Source: Maylandia zebra (taxonomy: Eukaryota > Chordata > Actinopteri > Cichliformes > Cichlidae). From it: a DNA stretch of 64,000 bases. Below the pieces are notes generated by a model that made no database searches, was not told where the DNA came from, and saw only the letters and a list, made by a program, of their open reading frames with translations. A program made the position numbers and the translations under genes. The DNA lies in the NCBI RefSeq assembly GCF_041146795.1, contig NC_135175.1, forward strand, positions 26,119,075 to 26,183,074. Reading direction: 5' to 3'. Of this stretch, positions 47,655 to 60,988 are shown in pieces; positions within the stretch are counted from its first letter, which is position 1, and the number at the start of each line of letters is the position of its first letter.

Positions 47655-47984
47655 CTGCGAAGAAAAGCAGAAATCAGTCAGTAATAAGTGACATTCTTTC
47701 CATTCCAATCAGCTGAAGATGCAAGAACAGATGAAAAAAAGTAATTTCCACCTAAGAGTGCTTGTACTTTAAGAGTTCATAACATAGAACAAGTGGGAAG
47801 CTTGCAGAGAGGCATGATGCAATTGAGTGTGTTGGCAAACAAGTAAGAGATACAAATTATCATCTTACTGTAAGCGCTTGAATCGGATTGCATTCGACTG
47901 AAGTGCTTAAGACAATCATGACTAGACGTGAGACACGAGATCATGAGAGTCTACGCTGATATAAATTGTTTGAGGTAATTTAAA

Positions 47985-48365
47985 TACATGCTAAAAGTAA
48001 ATGAAACAAAACCAAAACAAAACAAAGCAAAACACCTCTTTATAGCAACTGAACAAAAATTGCTGAAAAGGTCCTGAGAGGGAAAATTATTCAGATGGGC
48101 GTTCAAGCATGGAAATATAGCAGTTAGCTTAAATAGATGATTGAAATTGTTCGCTAAAAGTAACTGAAAATAAGTTTAGTAAATATCAAACTGTTGCAGT
48201 GATAAGCTAAAAGCAATGCAGCTAAATAGTTAACTGAAGTAACTGACTGAAAAAGCTCTTAAAAGAAATTAATAAAGGTTCAAAATGGGTGATCAAAGTA
48301 ATTAATAAATGCTAGCTAAAAGTAGTTAGCTAAATCTGATATTTAGCTAACATTAACTGAACGGG
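47985..48365. repeat. Degenerate GCTAAAAGTA minisatellite
   Basis: GCTAAAAGTAA and AGTTAGCTAAAT-type words recur irregularly (about 47991, 48153, 48205, 48312, 48325 and 48350) with AACTGAA spacers. It looks like a decayed tandem array within the cdh7 intron. Confidence 0.55.
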
Positions 48366-48564
48366 TAAACAGCTGCTGGGTAAAGCAACAATGGATGGAA
48401 ACTGACAAACAAAGGTGTCCAAAAATGATGTATGATTATGTTGCACATAACGGGTAACTGTTCAAATAGAGCACAAGTGCAAACTTCATCACATACCCAA
48501 CTTTCAGACCAACAAATGTAGTGCGGAATATTTACTATCCGTTTTGTTTGCTTATTCAAGTCAA

Positions 48565-48785
48565 AGTCAATGGGGACCGGAGCCTATTGCAGTTGCCATG
48601 GGCTGAAAATTGGGGTACAATCTGGACAGGTTGATAGCCCATCACTCACATTTACACCCATGACCAATTTAGAGCCACCAATTAACTTCTCCTGCATGTC
48701 TTTAGACTCTGAGGGGAAGCCAGATTACCCTTAGCGGGAGCTACTTGCTGTGATGAGACGGCGCTAACCACCATGCTGCCTATAA
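48565..48785 (+). repeat. Decayed dispersed fish repeat
   Basis: Contains GGGGACCGGAGCCTATTGCAG, GACCAATTTAGAGCCACCAA and CATGTCTTTAGACTCTGAGG. These are decayed forms of the words at 50985-51290 (GGAGCCTATCCCAGC, CAGTTTAGAATCTCCAG, ACGTCTTTGGACTGTGGG). Ends are unclear. Confidence 0.65.
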
Positions 48786-50939
48786 ACTCAGTCAATAAAT
48801 AAAAAATGCACACATTTGGTGGGTGATGTGTTTCCTCACTGACTGGGTATTGATTCATTCAGGGCTTGTCGGAGCATGTCTGATAAAATAGCTTGGAAAC
48901 CGCCGCCCTATCAATTCAATGGTAGTGCTTTGCAAATTCTATTAGTTACAAAGCTAAAACTGTTATGTAATATGCTGTATTTCGTCCCTCTGTGTTTTCC
49001 ACCTCCTACGTTTTGCTTCAAGACTTGTACAAAACTCCACCAAACTGAAATCCTTGATCCTCTGAGATCTTGCCAGAAGCCCTCCTCCAGCCCCTGTTCC
49101 CTCTCCCATACATTATTGCTGAAAATAACTCTACGCCCAAGCAAACTGGCAAATGTCTAATGATCCTCTATCCATCAATGTCAGGCTGGTGCCAGTGAAA
49201 TATCGTTCCGTGGGCCCATATTTCTTTTCCTTCTCGGCATCAAGCTACTGCAGGCAACACAGAAAGAGGCCCTGGATCCAAATTCAAACACCACTTCACA
49301 CCCTCTAATAAGGGAGCAAATGGAAGAGATGGAAGGCAGGAAAGTGTCACATGGAAACACTGCAGGAGATGAATGGACAGCTCTCTGTGGGCTTTTTGGT
49401 GACTGTGTGTACCCTATAACAAAAGCACTATGTAGTAGTATATAAACCAGATTTTGTGAAATATTTGGACTACTCCTTCACTCAAACAATGCTACCAATA
49501 TCCATGATACTTTTCAGCGCTTTGGGAAAGAATGCCAAGCATTTCTGTGGAAGATTTTAAGCAACTCGAGTCGTTCTAAATTCTATTCAAATCAGCAAGG
49601 CTTCTCCAAAGTGAATTACAAAGTGGCACATTGAAATAGAATATTCTCAGTGCTTTCCAGCAAAGCTCTTTAGGTTTTAATGCCTAGAAGGCAGCCACAA
49701 TGCATCACAGACTGGAAACGGGCCAACATCCAATCACAACCCAAAGGATGAGCAGGTGGATGGTCGGGCATACAAATAGTCAGTCTGTGTCAGGTACCAG
49801 GGGTCTTGTAAGAGATGATTTCCAGCCGAGGCAGTTTAACAAACACAACCGTGAAATGACAGGAGCCGCACTTTTCATAGCACATGTACTGAAGATGTAT
49901 ACTAAATCACAAATAGACAAAAAGAAGATCAATTTAGTGCTACAAAGACTTTTGCTGTAATTGAATTGCTTAAATGATCTACCCCACACAATCGATTGCA
50001 AACAAGGTGAGTTTTCAGTGTTGCCCTTTTCTTTCCAGCAAGCATCACTTTCTCATTAGAGTATTTTTCTATGCGCTGTGATTCTGGTGAAGCCAGGACT
50101 GATTATTTACTCATTTTGTCACCCACACACAATCTATGTCTCTTCGTTGCAATGTAATTTATGAGAGGTATTAATCAGCAGCTGTGAGGCTGTCTGACAT
50201 GAGTGGAAGCTCAATGTTTAAATACTAATTAATGGTACACAGACAATTGTTAATGCCATTCATATTTAAAAAAAGAAAAAGAAAAGAAGCACCGCTTTTA
50301 AATTATTAAGGACTCTGAAGACCCATTTTATTACTCCTACTATGAGTATTGATGCCCAGAATGAAGACAATTTTCTGACAACTTTTAGCACTTTCTACTT
50401 TTCTGACCTCCCCTGTGTGCTTTTGAGTGCTTTTTTCACTCGCATGCACTAAATCAGAATTTAGAAACATACTGAACTGGTACATCTCTCCAAGCTACAT
50501 CTGCATAGATCATATGTAGTGAACAGCTAAGTTTTTTTTTTATTAGTTTATTTTTTCTCACTCTAGTTAGTATAGTTAGTTAGTATATCACTTTTTGTTT
50601 AGTATCAGTCTTTTCGATAAGGCCACTTTGGATGGACAGAGCTCTACTGCAGTGATTAAAAGTCCACATAGCCAACCAATCCAAAATAGCCATGAGAAGC
50701 ATGAAGACCATCAGGAAAACATATGGAGTACAAATGAGGGAACATAACATAAAAATGAAACACAGGACTATAAATACACACAGAACAGTAAATAGGGAGC
50801 AAGAAACAGGTGAGGGCAGAACACTGGTGGACACAGGTAATGGTAGTTAGGAGGGAGGAAGAAAGAGGCAGGGAGTAATACAAAAGAAAACAACCCTTCA
50901 AAGTAAAACAGAAAATAACCAATGATGAAGCCCACAAAC

Positions 50940-51290
50940 ACCATCCATCCATCCAAGCTGGTATTGGATGAGAGGCTGGGTACACCCTGGGCAGGTCACC
51001 AGTCTATCGCAGGGCCAACATAGAGAGACAGACAACCATCCATCCATCCATTCGCTTCCGCTTATCCTTTTCAGGGTCACGGGGGGCGCTGGAGCCTATC
51101 CCAGCTGTCATAGGGCAAGAGGCAGGGTACACCCTGGACAGGTCACCAGTCTGTCGCAGGGCTAACACACAGGGACAGACAACCATTCAAACTCAAATTC
51201 ACGCCTACGGCCAGTTTAGAATCTCCAGTCAACCTAACCCCACGTACGTCTTTGGACTGTGGGAGGAAGCCGGAGTACTGATCCAGACAC
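50940..51290 (+). repeat. Dispersed fish repeat (Mermaid-like), partly duplicated
   Basis: Holds CATCCATCCATTCGCTTCCG, GGGGGGCGCTGGAGCCTATC, ACCCTGGACAGGTCACCAGT and TCTTTGGACTGTGGGAGGAA. These are the core words of a very common fish interspersed repeat. The ACACCCTGG-CAGGTCACCAGTCT-TCGCAGGGC block occurs twice (about 50981-51017 and 51128-51164), with CCATCCATCCA before each, so part of the unit is duplicated in tandem. Confidence 0.8.
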
Positions 51291-54200
51291 AGTGAGAACA
51301 CCACCAGAATCAAAAACACAAGAACAGCAGCAAAGTCAAAATTCTCAGTAATATTAAAAATGGATCAAAATCCTGGCATCATAATGGCATGTTGCCACAG
51401 GCTGAGTTTTTATTAAAAGTTATTAAACATTTTTCTTTTCAAAGATGAATTGGATAAACTAAAGAACATCATATTAAAACATGCTGTGACCCAATTATTA
51501 TCTCAGTCAAGCTCCTATGTAGGCATGAGAAATCACTAACATCAGCTTTCTTAAGTGATGAGATAGCAACATCTTCCAATCATGTCTAGGCTGGTCGCTG
51601 AAAGTTGCTTTATGGCTATGATCCAGAGACCAAACAGCAGTCAGTGGACCAAAGACCTAAGCAGGACCCAAGACCAAGCATGGATGGGTCACCTTCTTAA
51701 CATTCACGAGATTATTGCCAGTTTGGTATTGAACCATTGTAAAGTCTCTAGTCAGAGGGCACTTTGAATGTGCAACTTTGCACCTCTAATATTTTAATGA
51801 TTCAGAGCCAGTGAGCCTGTTCTTTTTTATTTTATGCCAAAAAGCACAGCAACGCCTGAAAAAGAATTGCTGTATGATATTACTATTGATTTCTTTTGTA
51901 AAATGGGGATTTTTGGTATTTTGTAAGACATCCACTGTCCTGAAAAATACCCCCATCAACATGAAAATGCAAGAAATGATGCCAAACACTGTTAAGAGCA
52001 ACAGGTGGTGATAAAACCCTAACCATATAGAAATGTTCTTTAATCAGAAGCATAAAACTATATCATTGTGCACAGTCTGATGTCAAAAAAGGAGATAAAG
52101 GTACACACAAGACAAAAACCTTCATCAGTGAACTGAGATGGCCTTTATGCGTGGAAGGCCAAAACACACAGAAAAAGCTCTGTGCTACAAAATACCCTTG
52201 TACATGTAGACAGGGATTAAAACAGCATTTGACTGTTAGTGTGTGGGTTGTTGTAATGAGACTGAGGTAGGTTTGGATCTGACTTGGTAAAAATAAATAA
52301 TAATTCCAGTGTCTATACATAGTTTTGCAAAACAGAGAGCAAATCAAGTCTGAAGGATTTGACTTAAATGCCATCCACACACAGCTTCACTCACCGTGAC
52401 CTTAAAGTTGGATATTTTTAATAATTTAAAATCAGAGATGAGCCCCAAAGTAAAGTTTTGAAGTGATCTGTTTTGTTGTCTCCAACCAAAACTCAAAAGC
52501 AACAACAAAAAAATCACAACCTCGCACTGCAGAAGCAGATGATTGGCAAACGACTGACACAATTAAGCGATTTTCAAAACAGCGCCTGATTGGGTTTCTG
52601 AAGGTGATATTTAATAGTGACAGACCTATGATTTCTAATTACAAGAACAAAGAACAGACAAGAAAGGAAAGGGACAGAAAATAACAGTGTCAAACCAAGG
52701 AGGTGTCACACCGCTTCAGAAACATAACAGATGTCGCTCTCTTCTGGGGATGACATTGTCTGTAGAAGCAAATAGATTCTGCACAACTTGATAAAGAGCA
52801 GGGAAACTATCACAATCATCGAATACAAAGCCTCCATTTGACTGGCCACATTTTATTATTTATCAGAGCTGCGATGTGTTTGTTGAACACTTCAAATGGC
52901 TTTTATGTCGCCTGTGCTGTTGCTGATATTATCTGTCACACTATTAACTGTGCATCTGTCCCGATTATGCGCCTGCGCTTATTTACTGTTTTATCAACAT
53001 TTATGTATTTATTTGCGTCCTCTGTATCCTCCTCCAAGCTGTTGCCACTTTTTCTCCAAATACTTACAAGAGGTCTTTTCAGCTTTTGCCAAGCATAACG
53101 AAAGACAAATTTGAAGTTAATTGACTTGCTCGGCTGAATAAAGGCTAATTTCCTTTTCTTCTTTTTCTTTTCTTTTTTTTCTTTTTTTGCATGTCACACA
53201 GCGTTGTAATGATAGCAAACAACATTTCGCAATTTTAACAGTCAAAGCCAACGCGGCCATTTTCAGGTCACAATGTGCACAGTCAAGCTGAAAGATGGTA
53301 TCTGAGAAAGAAATCGTCTGCTGTGTGAATGCAGACACATAAATAGAGACGCAGATGGAAGACTTGCACAGGGGACATGGACTAAAATAAGAGACAGATG
53401 AGTAGACATGGTGATTTAAAGGATGAGTCTGATAAGAAATAGTCAGACAGAAATAACTGTCTGGAGATCTGGAGTGCTGCGTAATGTTCTAATTGGCCCT
53501 CTGGAGGACTGGGCAATATCTGACCTGTACTGGGGGGAAAAAAACTGGATCATAATGTGATAATGATCCTCTCAGTTATTTGGATACATCATCCAAAAAG
53601 GACTGTCATTAAAAAGATTCTAAATGACTTAAAAAAAATGCTTGTGTTGAGATGTTTTCAGGAACATAACTGCAAGAAGCAGAGAACAGGCTCAGTAATT
53701 AAATCTAAAAATATCAGCCTATGATTAATGGCCACTTAGCTTATGAACATGTAGTGCTAAAGCTAATGCACACAGCTCTGTGGACTTTGAAAGCAGACCA
53801 GCAAAAACGCCGCATTTTCTTTAAGCTCCCGTGAAGCTCCAAGCTCCAGGACAAAGTGGAGGAGTGACACTCCGAAGAGCTCTCCACACGCAACATGCAT
53901 TGTAGTTTTTAGACCTGTCATGAGGACAGATAGCTAGAATCAGCGTTACTGGTGGAAGTGCGTGCTCCACTCACCTGATGAGAGGGAGAGAGAGAGATTG
54001 ATGGAAGAAAAGAAGGGGAGAGGGATGGAAAAAAAAAAGAAGACATAAGACTAACGGCACCTGAGGATGACAGCAGGGAGACAGCTCCGGTCTTATTCCG
54101 GCTCATGTCTCGTCCACAACAATACAATCACACGCAATCACAGCCTCAATTGCTACCTGCAGATTGAAAAAGATCTTGATGGAACACTATCAAGGAAGAT

Positions 54201-55142
54201 CAGAATAAAGGATTGGGCAACGTGGGCACGCATGGGCTGTTAATACGAGGGAAACTAGAGGTCTCTGGTGGGGGTGGATGGGACAAACAGACACAAAGAG
54301 GAAACAGCGAAAAGGACAGAGGCCAGTTGAGCAAAACAGACTGATGGGTAAAGCTACGGAGCTAAGGACACACAGTCACATTCACACAAACACAGAAACT
54401 TGGAGGTATATTAAACTTTAGGCCATTAGTTCCATGCCCATGGCCTGAGGACATGTTGTGTAGAATAGAGGCAGCTTTCATTAGAGGTGCCACGCTCAGG
54501 GTTGCACTGCTACGTATTTCCCCCTGTTGCTCTTTTGAAGTTTTCATTTATCAAAGAAAGTGCTCTCTGTCGCAATGAAAAGAAGGCAGACCTCAAGGGG
54601 ACTAGGATGATAAGCAAAGTTTGACCCCATCAAAGATCTCATTTCAGTTATTGTATATGCTGTTTAGATCCACCTCGGCTTTCAGTGAAGATCATCTAAG
54701 CGTTAAACTATGACTCTGCCCTGATGGGGTAAGGCTTTATCTGTGGGTTTTATGAGCAACGATGCAGCCAGGAGCTGACGGCTCACTGCTGCATCATCTA
54801 TAAGAGTATGCTAATGAATTTTCATTTACAAGTGTCTTTACTAATATCTTAACATATGGTGTTACAGAAAAACAGTAACAGAGTGCCCTTGAAATGCAGT
54901 ATTCCATACAGTACTTATCTGTATGACCTCCTTGTATTATTATTAGGTTAATAAAATACACTGACATGTATCTGGGGGAAGCTGTAATAAGAGCTCTCTA
55001 AAAAATGATCTAAAATCTAAAATCTCATCACTGACTCAGTCTGCCTTCAGGCACTGCTTTCTCTCAATAAAAATGCACATTATTACACTGGATTCTTTTT
55101 TCTTTAACGTAAATGCAAGAGTGCTGGGCTGTAGCAAAAATG

Positions 55143-55208
55143 ACACACACACTCACGCACACACACACACACATATACATATATATATATATACATATAT
55201 ATATATAT
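55143..55208 (+). repeat. (AC)n / (AT)n compound microsatellite
   Basis: A CA run changes into an AT run (ACACACACATATACATATAT and onward). Simple sequence in the cdh7 intron. Confidence 0.95.
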
Positions 55209-56099
55209 TTATTGTTCCTGGGATCTGCTGGAGCCACTCGCCCAACTTGGGGGTCACTGCATCAAGTGCTCTGCTGGGACCACTGTTACCTTCACCCTCC
55301 ACATCTTTATGAGCTCTTCTCTGAGCCCTTGGTACTTGGTACAATATATGCATTTATTAACAATAAAGACTATAACAATTAAATCTTTTTAAACAAATGT
55401 TTAAGTAAGTTTTTTTTTAGCAAATTAATCCTATTTCGTGAAAGTCAGACAAAGTATATCAAGGTGATCTTTTATCTGTTCTTGACTTACTTAAGTAAAA
55501 AAATGACATGAAGAATTTTACCACAAGATGAGCACAAAAACCATTACACTAACTCTAGCCAACTGATCCTGTTGGCATGATTTCAGTTGTATTTCACTTG
55601 TAAACATCCAGGGCTGACCGACTGAGGTCACGTGTATTTACCAAAGAGCAAATATGAGAGGCAGCTATCTCCCCCAGGTTTGACCTCTGCAAGACCTGAA
55701 GATGCAACTCTATTTTAGCAAGAAATCTCTTGCACACTCAGCTGCCTGGAGAATGCATAACAAGCACGGTCTAAATGCGCTGTAGATGCTGAGGTGAGCT
55801 GTGGTTCTCACATAGTGCACGACTGTAAAGCTACATTACCAACACTTAATTCTGTACTTACTCCTGAACTACAAGGTTTAAAGTTAGCTTAAGTATATCC
55901 CCACTGCAACTTAACAGACAAATGGAGCTAAGCTTGTATGCTGTTCAGCCAGACAACTAGGAAGAAATGCTTAAGTCTACAGAAACTCTCAGCTTCCTGC
56001 CTACTCTTGATTTGCTAAGGGGCTTAATTATCATAGGAGTTGACAAGGTCAGAGGTGGGGGAGGGTTTATTTTACTTACAAGCAGCCAGGCTTTTTAGC

Positions 56100-56220
56100 A
56101 ATTTTTGGTGGTCTTGAGCAATACTTTTCCAGGCTTTCTGAAAGTCTTTCAAAGTTCTTCTTTGGACAATCGCTGCTTTTTTCATTTATTTAGAGTCCAG
56201 TCATTATAAAAGCCAAGCAT
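56100..56220 (+). pseudogene. Tc1-related fragment
   Basis: TTTTCCAGGCTTTCTGAAAG, TTCTTCTTTGGACAATCGC and TAGAGTCCAGTC correspond to words at 23800-23895 in the Tc1-like remnant. Same orientation; non-coding end portion only. Confidence 0.5.
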
Positions 56221-57974
56221 AAAAAAGAGCATCTAACTCAAAGGAGGAACCAGTGTCGTGTCTACATATAACAGTCACCTTTTTAAATTGGGTCTTTAGG
56301 CAGCTTGTTGCAAAAGCAGTAATTTGCTACAGTGAGTCTACCAAAAATGCCAAAGATAGCAGAGTTTGACAGGTATAATGTGTGCGTGTGTAGGTACACG
56401 TAAGTTCTTTGTGTTCTTGTGATGCTGAGAAAAAGATGCTCAAGAGATGTTAGTGAAAGAAATGACACTATATAGCCTTGCCAGCCGTTTTACTGATGTA
56501 ATCTCACAAGCTATAACATTATCAGATCACACTCATATACATGTTATAGTGCTGCTGCTTCTTCATGCTTATTTGCTTACTGGGTTTTCACACATTTTAT
56601 GTATTATTATAGACCAAAGAATTAGTTGATGAATAGGCTGCAGTAGTACTCAGATACAAACAATCTTATAAGGAGAACTCCAGACGCCCGTGTGGAGCCA
56701 TAACAATGTTTTTATCGCGCTTTCTTCTGCTGTTTTCTTGCATTCACTGATTTGGCTTGTTTGTCATTCGTCATATTTGCAATTAGGGCGAAGCAGCTTG
56801 GCAACAAACACACAATTCAAGCTGAAGTTTACAGCTCAGGGACCGCTGTTCTTTGTTGAGATTCAGGGTATAACTGCTTCACTTCACTAAGTTAAATATT
56901 AGCTGCTCGTGGTAAACTCTACAATGACAGCCGATGTCTTGGCTCTGTTCAGTCATTGTTTGTGCAACATCAGTAGCCATTAGTCGCTGAGGCTGTCTAG
57001 AGATCTGCTTTTGGACAGAGTTTTAGCATTTCCTGTATGATTTTCTGCTGGAGCTGCATGCTGCACCCATCTACCCATCTGCCCGTAATTGCATTAGTAT
57101 CGATTTGGCTTTAATTTTAAGTTCTCATAAAGAGCTGAGGTCATTTTTGTATGATTGGTTCTTAATTGGAGAAATCCGAGGGCATGAAGCACTTGCTAAA
57201 GTAGGTCAGTGAGCAATGGTGCGAGTTATTGTACAAAATCTTTAGCTGCTAGTGCTATAGCCACATTAGGGAAGTTGAAGGCCAGCAGCACGACTAGAAT
57301 TATTGCAGCGCTGCTAGTGACAGCGTTGCCTCTGAAATGGTTAGTTCAAAAATAGGGAATGGGTCTGCAGCCACTCTACGGTCAGTTGCCGTCTTCAAAG
57401 CAACTTAAGGTAATAAGATAGTAACAAAACAGAGTCAGACTGAGTTTCTAACTGAATGGGGTAAAATTGGCAATTGCATAGAATCTGTTATTGATAATAT
57501 AAAAAAAAAACACCTCTTGCTTGTTGCAAATCTGTAGCTATCTACACACACAGAAATTGGCATTCAACATTCAACAGAAATTTACATAAACTACTTACAT
57601 TCAGTCAGAGTCAGAACGTCAAAAGATTTCAAACGAAATTTCAACAGAAATAGCGATATGGTTGTGCAGTTAGGTGATTTGACTGTAAAGTTAGTGTAAA
57701 ATGTTTTAATATATCCAAAATTGCATGCCCCCCAACCCCCCCAAAAAGCAAAAAACAATCCAAAGCAAACAAAAAAAATAACCCAGGTTGTAGAAGTACA
57801 GCGACTTTCACCCCTGCAATAAAGACGGTCCACTCTGGGCTGTCCAACCAATCCCATGAGCCACCAAAAAAAAAAGAAGAAGAAACAAATAAACACACAC
57901 ACACACACCCACACATATCCACACAAGCTGCTGTTAACTGGACTTCCGTGACACTAAGGTCATATAGGGCTTAC

Positions 57975-58223
57975 CCAGAAGTGTGATGATGCAGCCCAGA
58001 ATAGCCAGGAGGGCACCTGTGCTGAGGCCAGTTGCTGTATAGGCCACAGCTCCACAAGACAAGGCCACTCCGTCAGAGTCACAGTCACACACTCGAACTG
58101 AGAGTGTATTTGTGCTGCTGAGAGCAGGACTTCCACTGTCCACAATCAACACAGGGAGTCGATACACAGGCTGCTCCCGTCTCCTGAAGCCACCTCGCTT
58201 TGTCAATATGGATGCTGTGTTGT
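57975..58223 (-). CDS. cdh7: cdh7-like cadherin, EC5 end and start of membrane segment (249 bp)
   Basis: Minus-strand exon bounded by CTTTGCAG upstream and a GTAAGC donor downstream (GT at 57974-57973). The translation reads DNTASILTKRGGFRRREQ, then LPVLIVDSGSPALSSTNTL, VRVCDCDSDG and the hydrophobic GLSTGALLAILGCIITLL. These are end of EC5, membrane-proximal cysteines and the first part of the transmembrane helix. It joins the 47140-47654 exon in phase 1 across an intron of about 10.3 kb. The preceding 118 bp EC5 exon was looked for between 58224 and 64000 on this strand and not found, so the next upstream intron is longer than 5.7 kb. Confidence 0.93.
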
Positions 58224-59949
58224 CTGCAAAGTAGAGTTAAAGCATGAAAGCATCATATCACTTGTAAGAGAAGACATGGGAAGCTTTATTTAATCTGCAT
58301 ATCAAGTTTATTGGCTTCAAATGAACAATGAACTGCAAATATGTGACTAGCAGGGGCTTAACTTCTATCTTATAATGATTGCTGTGCTTTGGTTGTGCAG
58401 TTTGAAATGATTTTACAGTATTAAAAGCAGCAATGCCAACAGATGGTGTCATTAACACAATTCATTATATGACACGCTGTGGCATCTCTCCCTGCTCTGA
58501 CCACCTGTTGGCTAATAACAACTTTGGTTTGATGGTAAAATCTTATATGAAATCGCAGCACATGAAAGAGAAAGAGGCGGCTAGAAGAGAACAATGTGCC
58601 ATTACATCAGCTGAAAAAAGCCATTTCATGTCAGCTATATCAATAGACTGAAATGCACTTTCAAATTTTAGCAGTGCATGATTGAAATGTAGATTTTTTT
58701 TTGCCTTGAAGGACAACTCCATTGTTTGTCTGGGGGATATTCAGATTGCTTTCAGAAGCCCAAGAACAAGGAGAAAATGAAAATACCGAGGAGTTCTCTT
58801 GCAAATGTGACATTAGTAAAATCAGGGGAGAAAAGTTTCCTCGTGGATGAATAAAAAACACACAGCTGGTTAGTAACAACTGAGATGGGTTGCACACTTA
58901 AAACGCTGAATAAATATGTTCTGCTGCTAAATGTGAAACATGTGGCTGTGCCTGGTATTTGTCCTCAGGGGACATCTGTGCGCAGGAAGGTGGAAAACAC
59001 ATATGAATAAAGTGCAAATGTTATGCCAGTATTTGATTACTGAACATGCTGTCCCACCCCTGATCATTAAACATGCTGCTACAACAGTCTCCACTCCTAG
59101 ATTTTGGAAGCTAACTACAGGCATTTGGTGCCATTCAGCCATGAATAAATAAATAGATAAGTAAACATGAGTACAGTCTGATTTTGACCAGTGTTGATTT
59201 GCAGTCTGCGCTCTAGTAAGGTGTTGGATGGGGTTAGGGCTTGGTGCAAGCCGGTCAGGATCCTCCACAACATGCTGGAAAAACCATCTCTTTATGAAAC
59301 TGGTTTTGTGCGCTGGGAAACTGACATGTTGAAAAATGACAGGATCTTTTCCATATCCCTGAGCATTGTACTTGGCACACCTGAACACTAGAACCAAAAG
59401 ACTAAGAAACAAGTGCAAAATGTCTTTTTCAACTCATATTTTAGTCTTTTAGTGTTTGACAGCAATAACACACATTGATCGTACAACTGATAAACTACTT
59501 GTAAAGGTACTTCCTGTTAGAACTGGAAGTTCTAGTGATCTATTACCCGAAATTCCACAACAGTGTTATTTGTCATGTTTCCTTTTAGTAAAAAAATCAC
59601 TGATGTCTTGCGCCTTTAATACGTAGAGTTAGAACTGAGCCAAAATGGCTTGCAGCTAACCACAGGTATGTGGGCTTTAATCAGCGGACAAGTCAACTAT
59701 TGCATTGGCTGCACATATGAAACATGTTTGAAAGAAATAGTTAATAAAACATCAGGCAGCAACTGATCTTTACATATCACAAATTTTATTTTATCTGCTG
59801 ATTCAACACACCCACTGGAGAAGACTGCTGCTCAGCTTACTTCAGTCATATTCATGAACATGTTTGGCCCACTTTTAATTACATTTTATTAACCAGTAGT
59901 GCTGTTGTTCTCTAACTTTCCATCCATTGTAGAAGGAACCAGTTACCAC

Positions 59950-60200
59950 TTTAGTTTAGATTTAGAGGTCTTTATGAGTTTTTTGTCTTTTGCCCTGTCT
60001 AACTCTCCTTACCCCCAACTGGTCGCAGCAGATGGCTGCCTGATTCTGCCTGAGGTTTCTTCCTGTTAAAATAGCGTTTTTCGTTCCCACTGTTACCAAA
60101 TTCTTGCTCATAGGGGGTCGTTTGATTGCAGGGGTTTTCGCTGTAGGGTCAATATAAAGCATCTTGAGCATGACATGCTATCATTAGTTTCTTCTGAACT
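59950..60200 (+). mobile_element. SINE 3' part
   Basis: Holds GGCTGCCTGATTCTGCCTGA, GGTTTCTTCCTGTTAAAATA, TTCTTGCTCATAGGGGGTCG and CAATATAAAGCATCTTGAGC. This is the recurring body and tail of a common fish SINE whose consensus I recall ending in AATATAAAGCGCCTTGAGG. The tRNA-like head is missing. Confidence 0.7.
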
Positions 60201-60988
60201 TTTTTAAGTTCAAAAGAAACTAATCCCAGAAATATTTTGTTAATAAGCGTCAAAGACTCATAACTGAAAGTTCGTCTTTCATCTCTTAGGCTACAAAACT
60301 TTATTTTATTTTATTTTTTTATTTTGGCCATCTTGACAGTAGGTAGACAAATTGATTGCTTCGTGAGGTGGTGTGAGGTGAGGTGGTGTGAGGTAAACCA
60401 CCTGCAGCTGAATGTGGCCAAAACAAAGAAGCTGGTGGTGCTTTAATTTCTACGAAGGCTCAGATCCTTCAATGTATGCAGCAGGCTGCTCTATATGTTC
60501 TATCAGTCTTTTGTTGTGAGCCCCATCTCCTTTGCTGTGGCATGCTGGGGTGCATGCATCAAAAGCAAAGGACGCAAACAGACTGAACAAACTCATCAGG
60601 AAGGCTGAGTTTGCTGTTGGCATGAAGCTCACCATCCTGGAGGAGGTGATCAGTGACAGGATTCTGGCAATCATGGACAATAACTCCCACCCCCTCCATA
60701 ACACACTATACAATCTGAAGAGCAGTTTCAGCGACAGGTTCCTTCAAACTTGCTGTCTGGGGGAACGTTACAGCAAGTTGTTCCTTCCTGCTGCTATCAG
60801 GCTCTTTAATTCATCCACTTGGGTCAGATCCACACATGTGGAACAGTATTAATCACACCTCAATGCACCCTGTCACTTTTGTACACCACGACATATTTAC
60901 ACACATACTTGTACTTTTATATTTATATGTATATTTTTCTTTATACCTATAGCTCTATATTTATCTATTTATCCTAATATGTATCTAT

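Larger units (their letters stand above)
47655..57974 (-). other. cdh7 last intron, 10.3 kb
   Basis: Intron separating the two cdh7 exons, bounded by the donor GTAAGC and acceptor TTCGCAG on the minus strand. It holds a degenerate GCTAAAAGTA minisatellite (47985-48365), interspersed repeats near 48570-48785 and 50985-51290, an AC/AT microsatellite (55143-55208) and a Tc1-related fragment (56100-56220). The stretch at 48850-50250 is unique and may contain regulatory sequence. No nested gene is supported. Confidence 0.85.
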
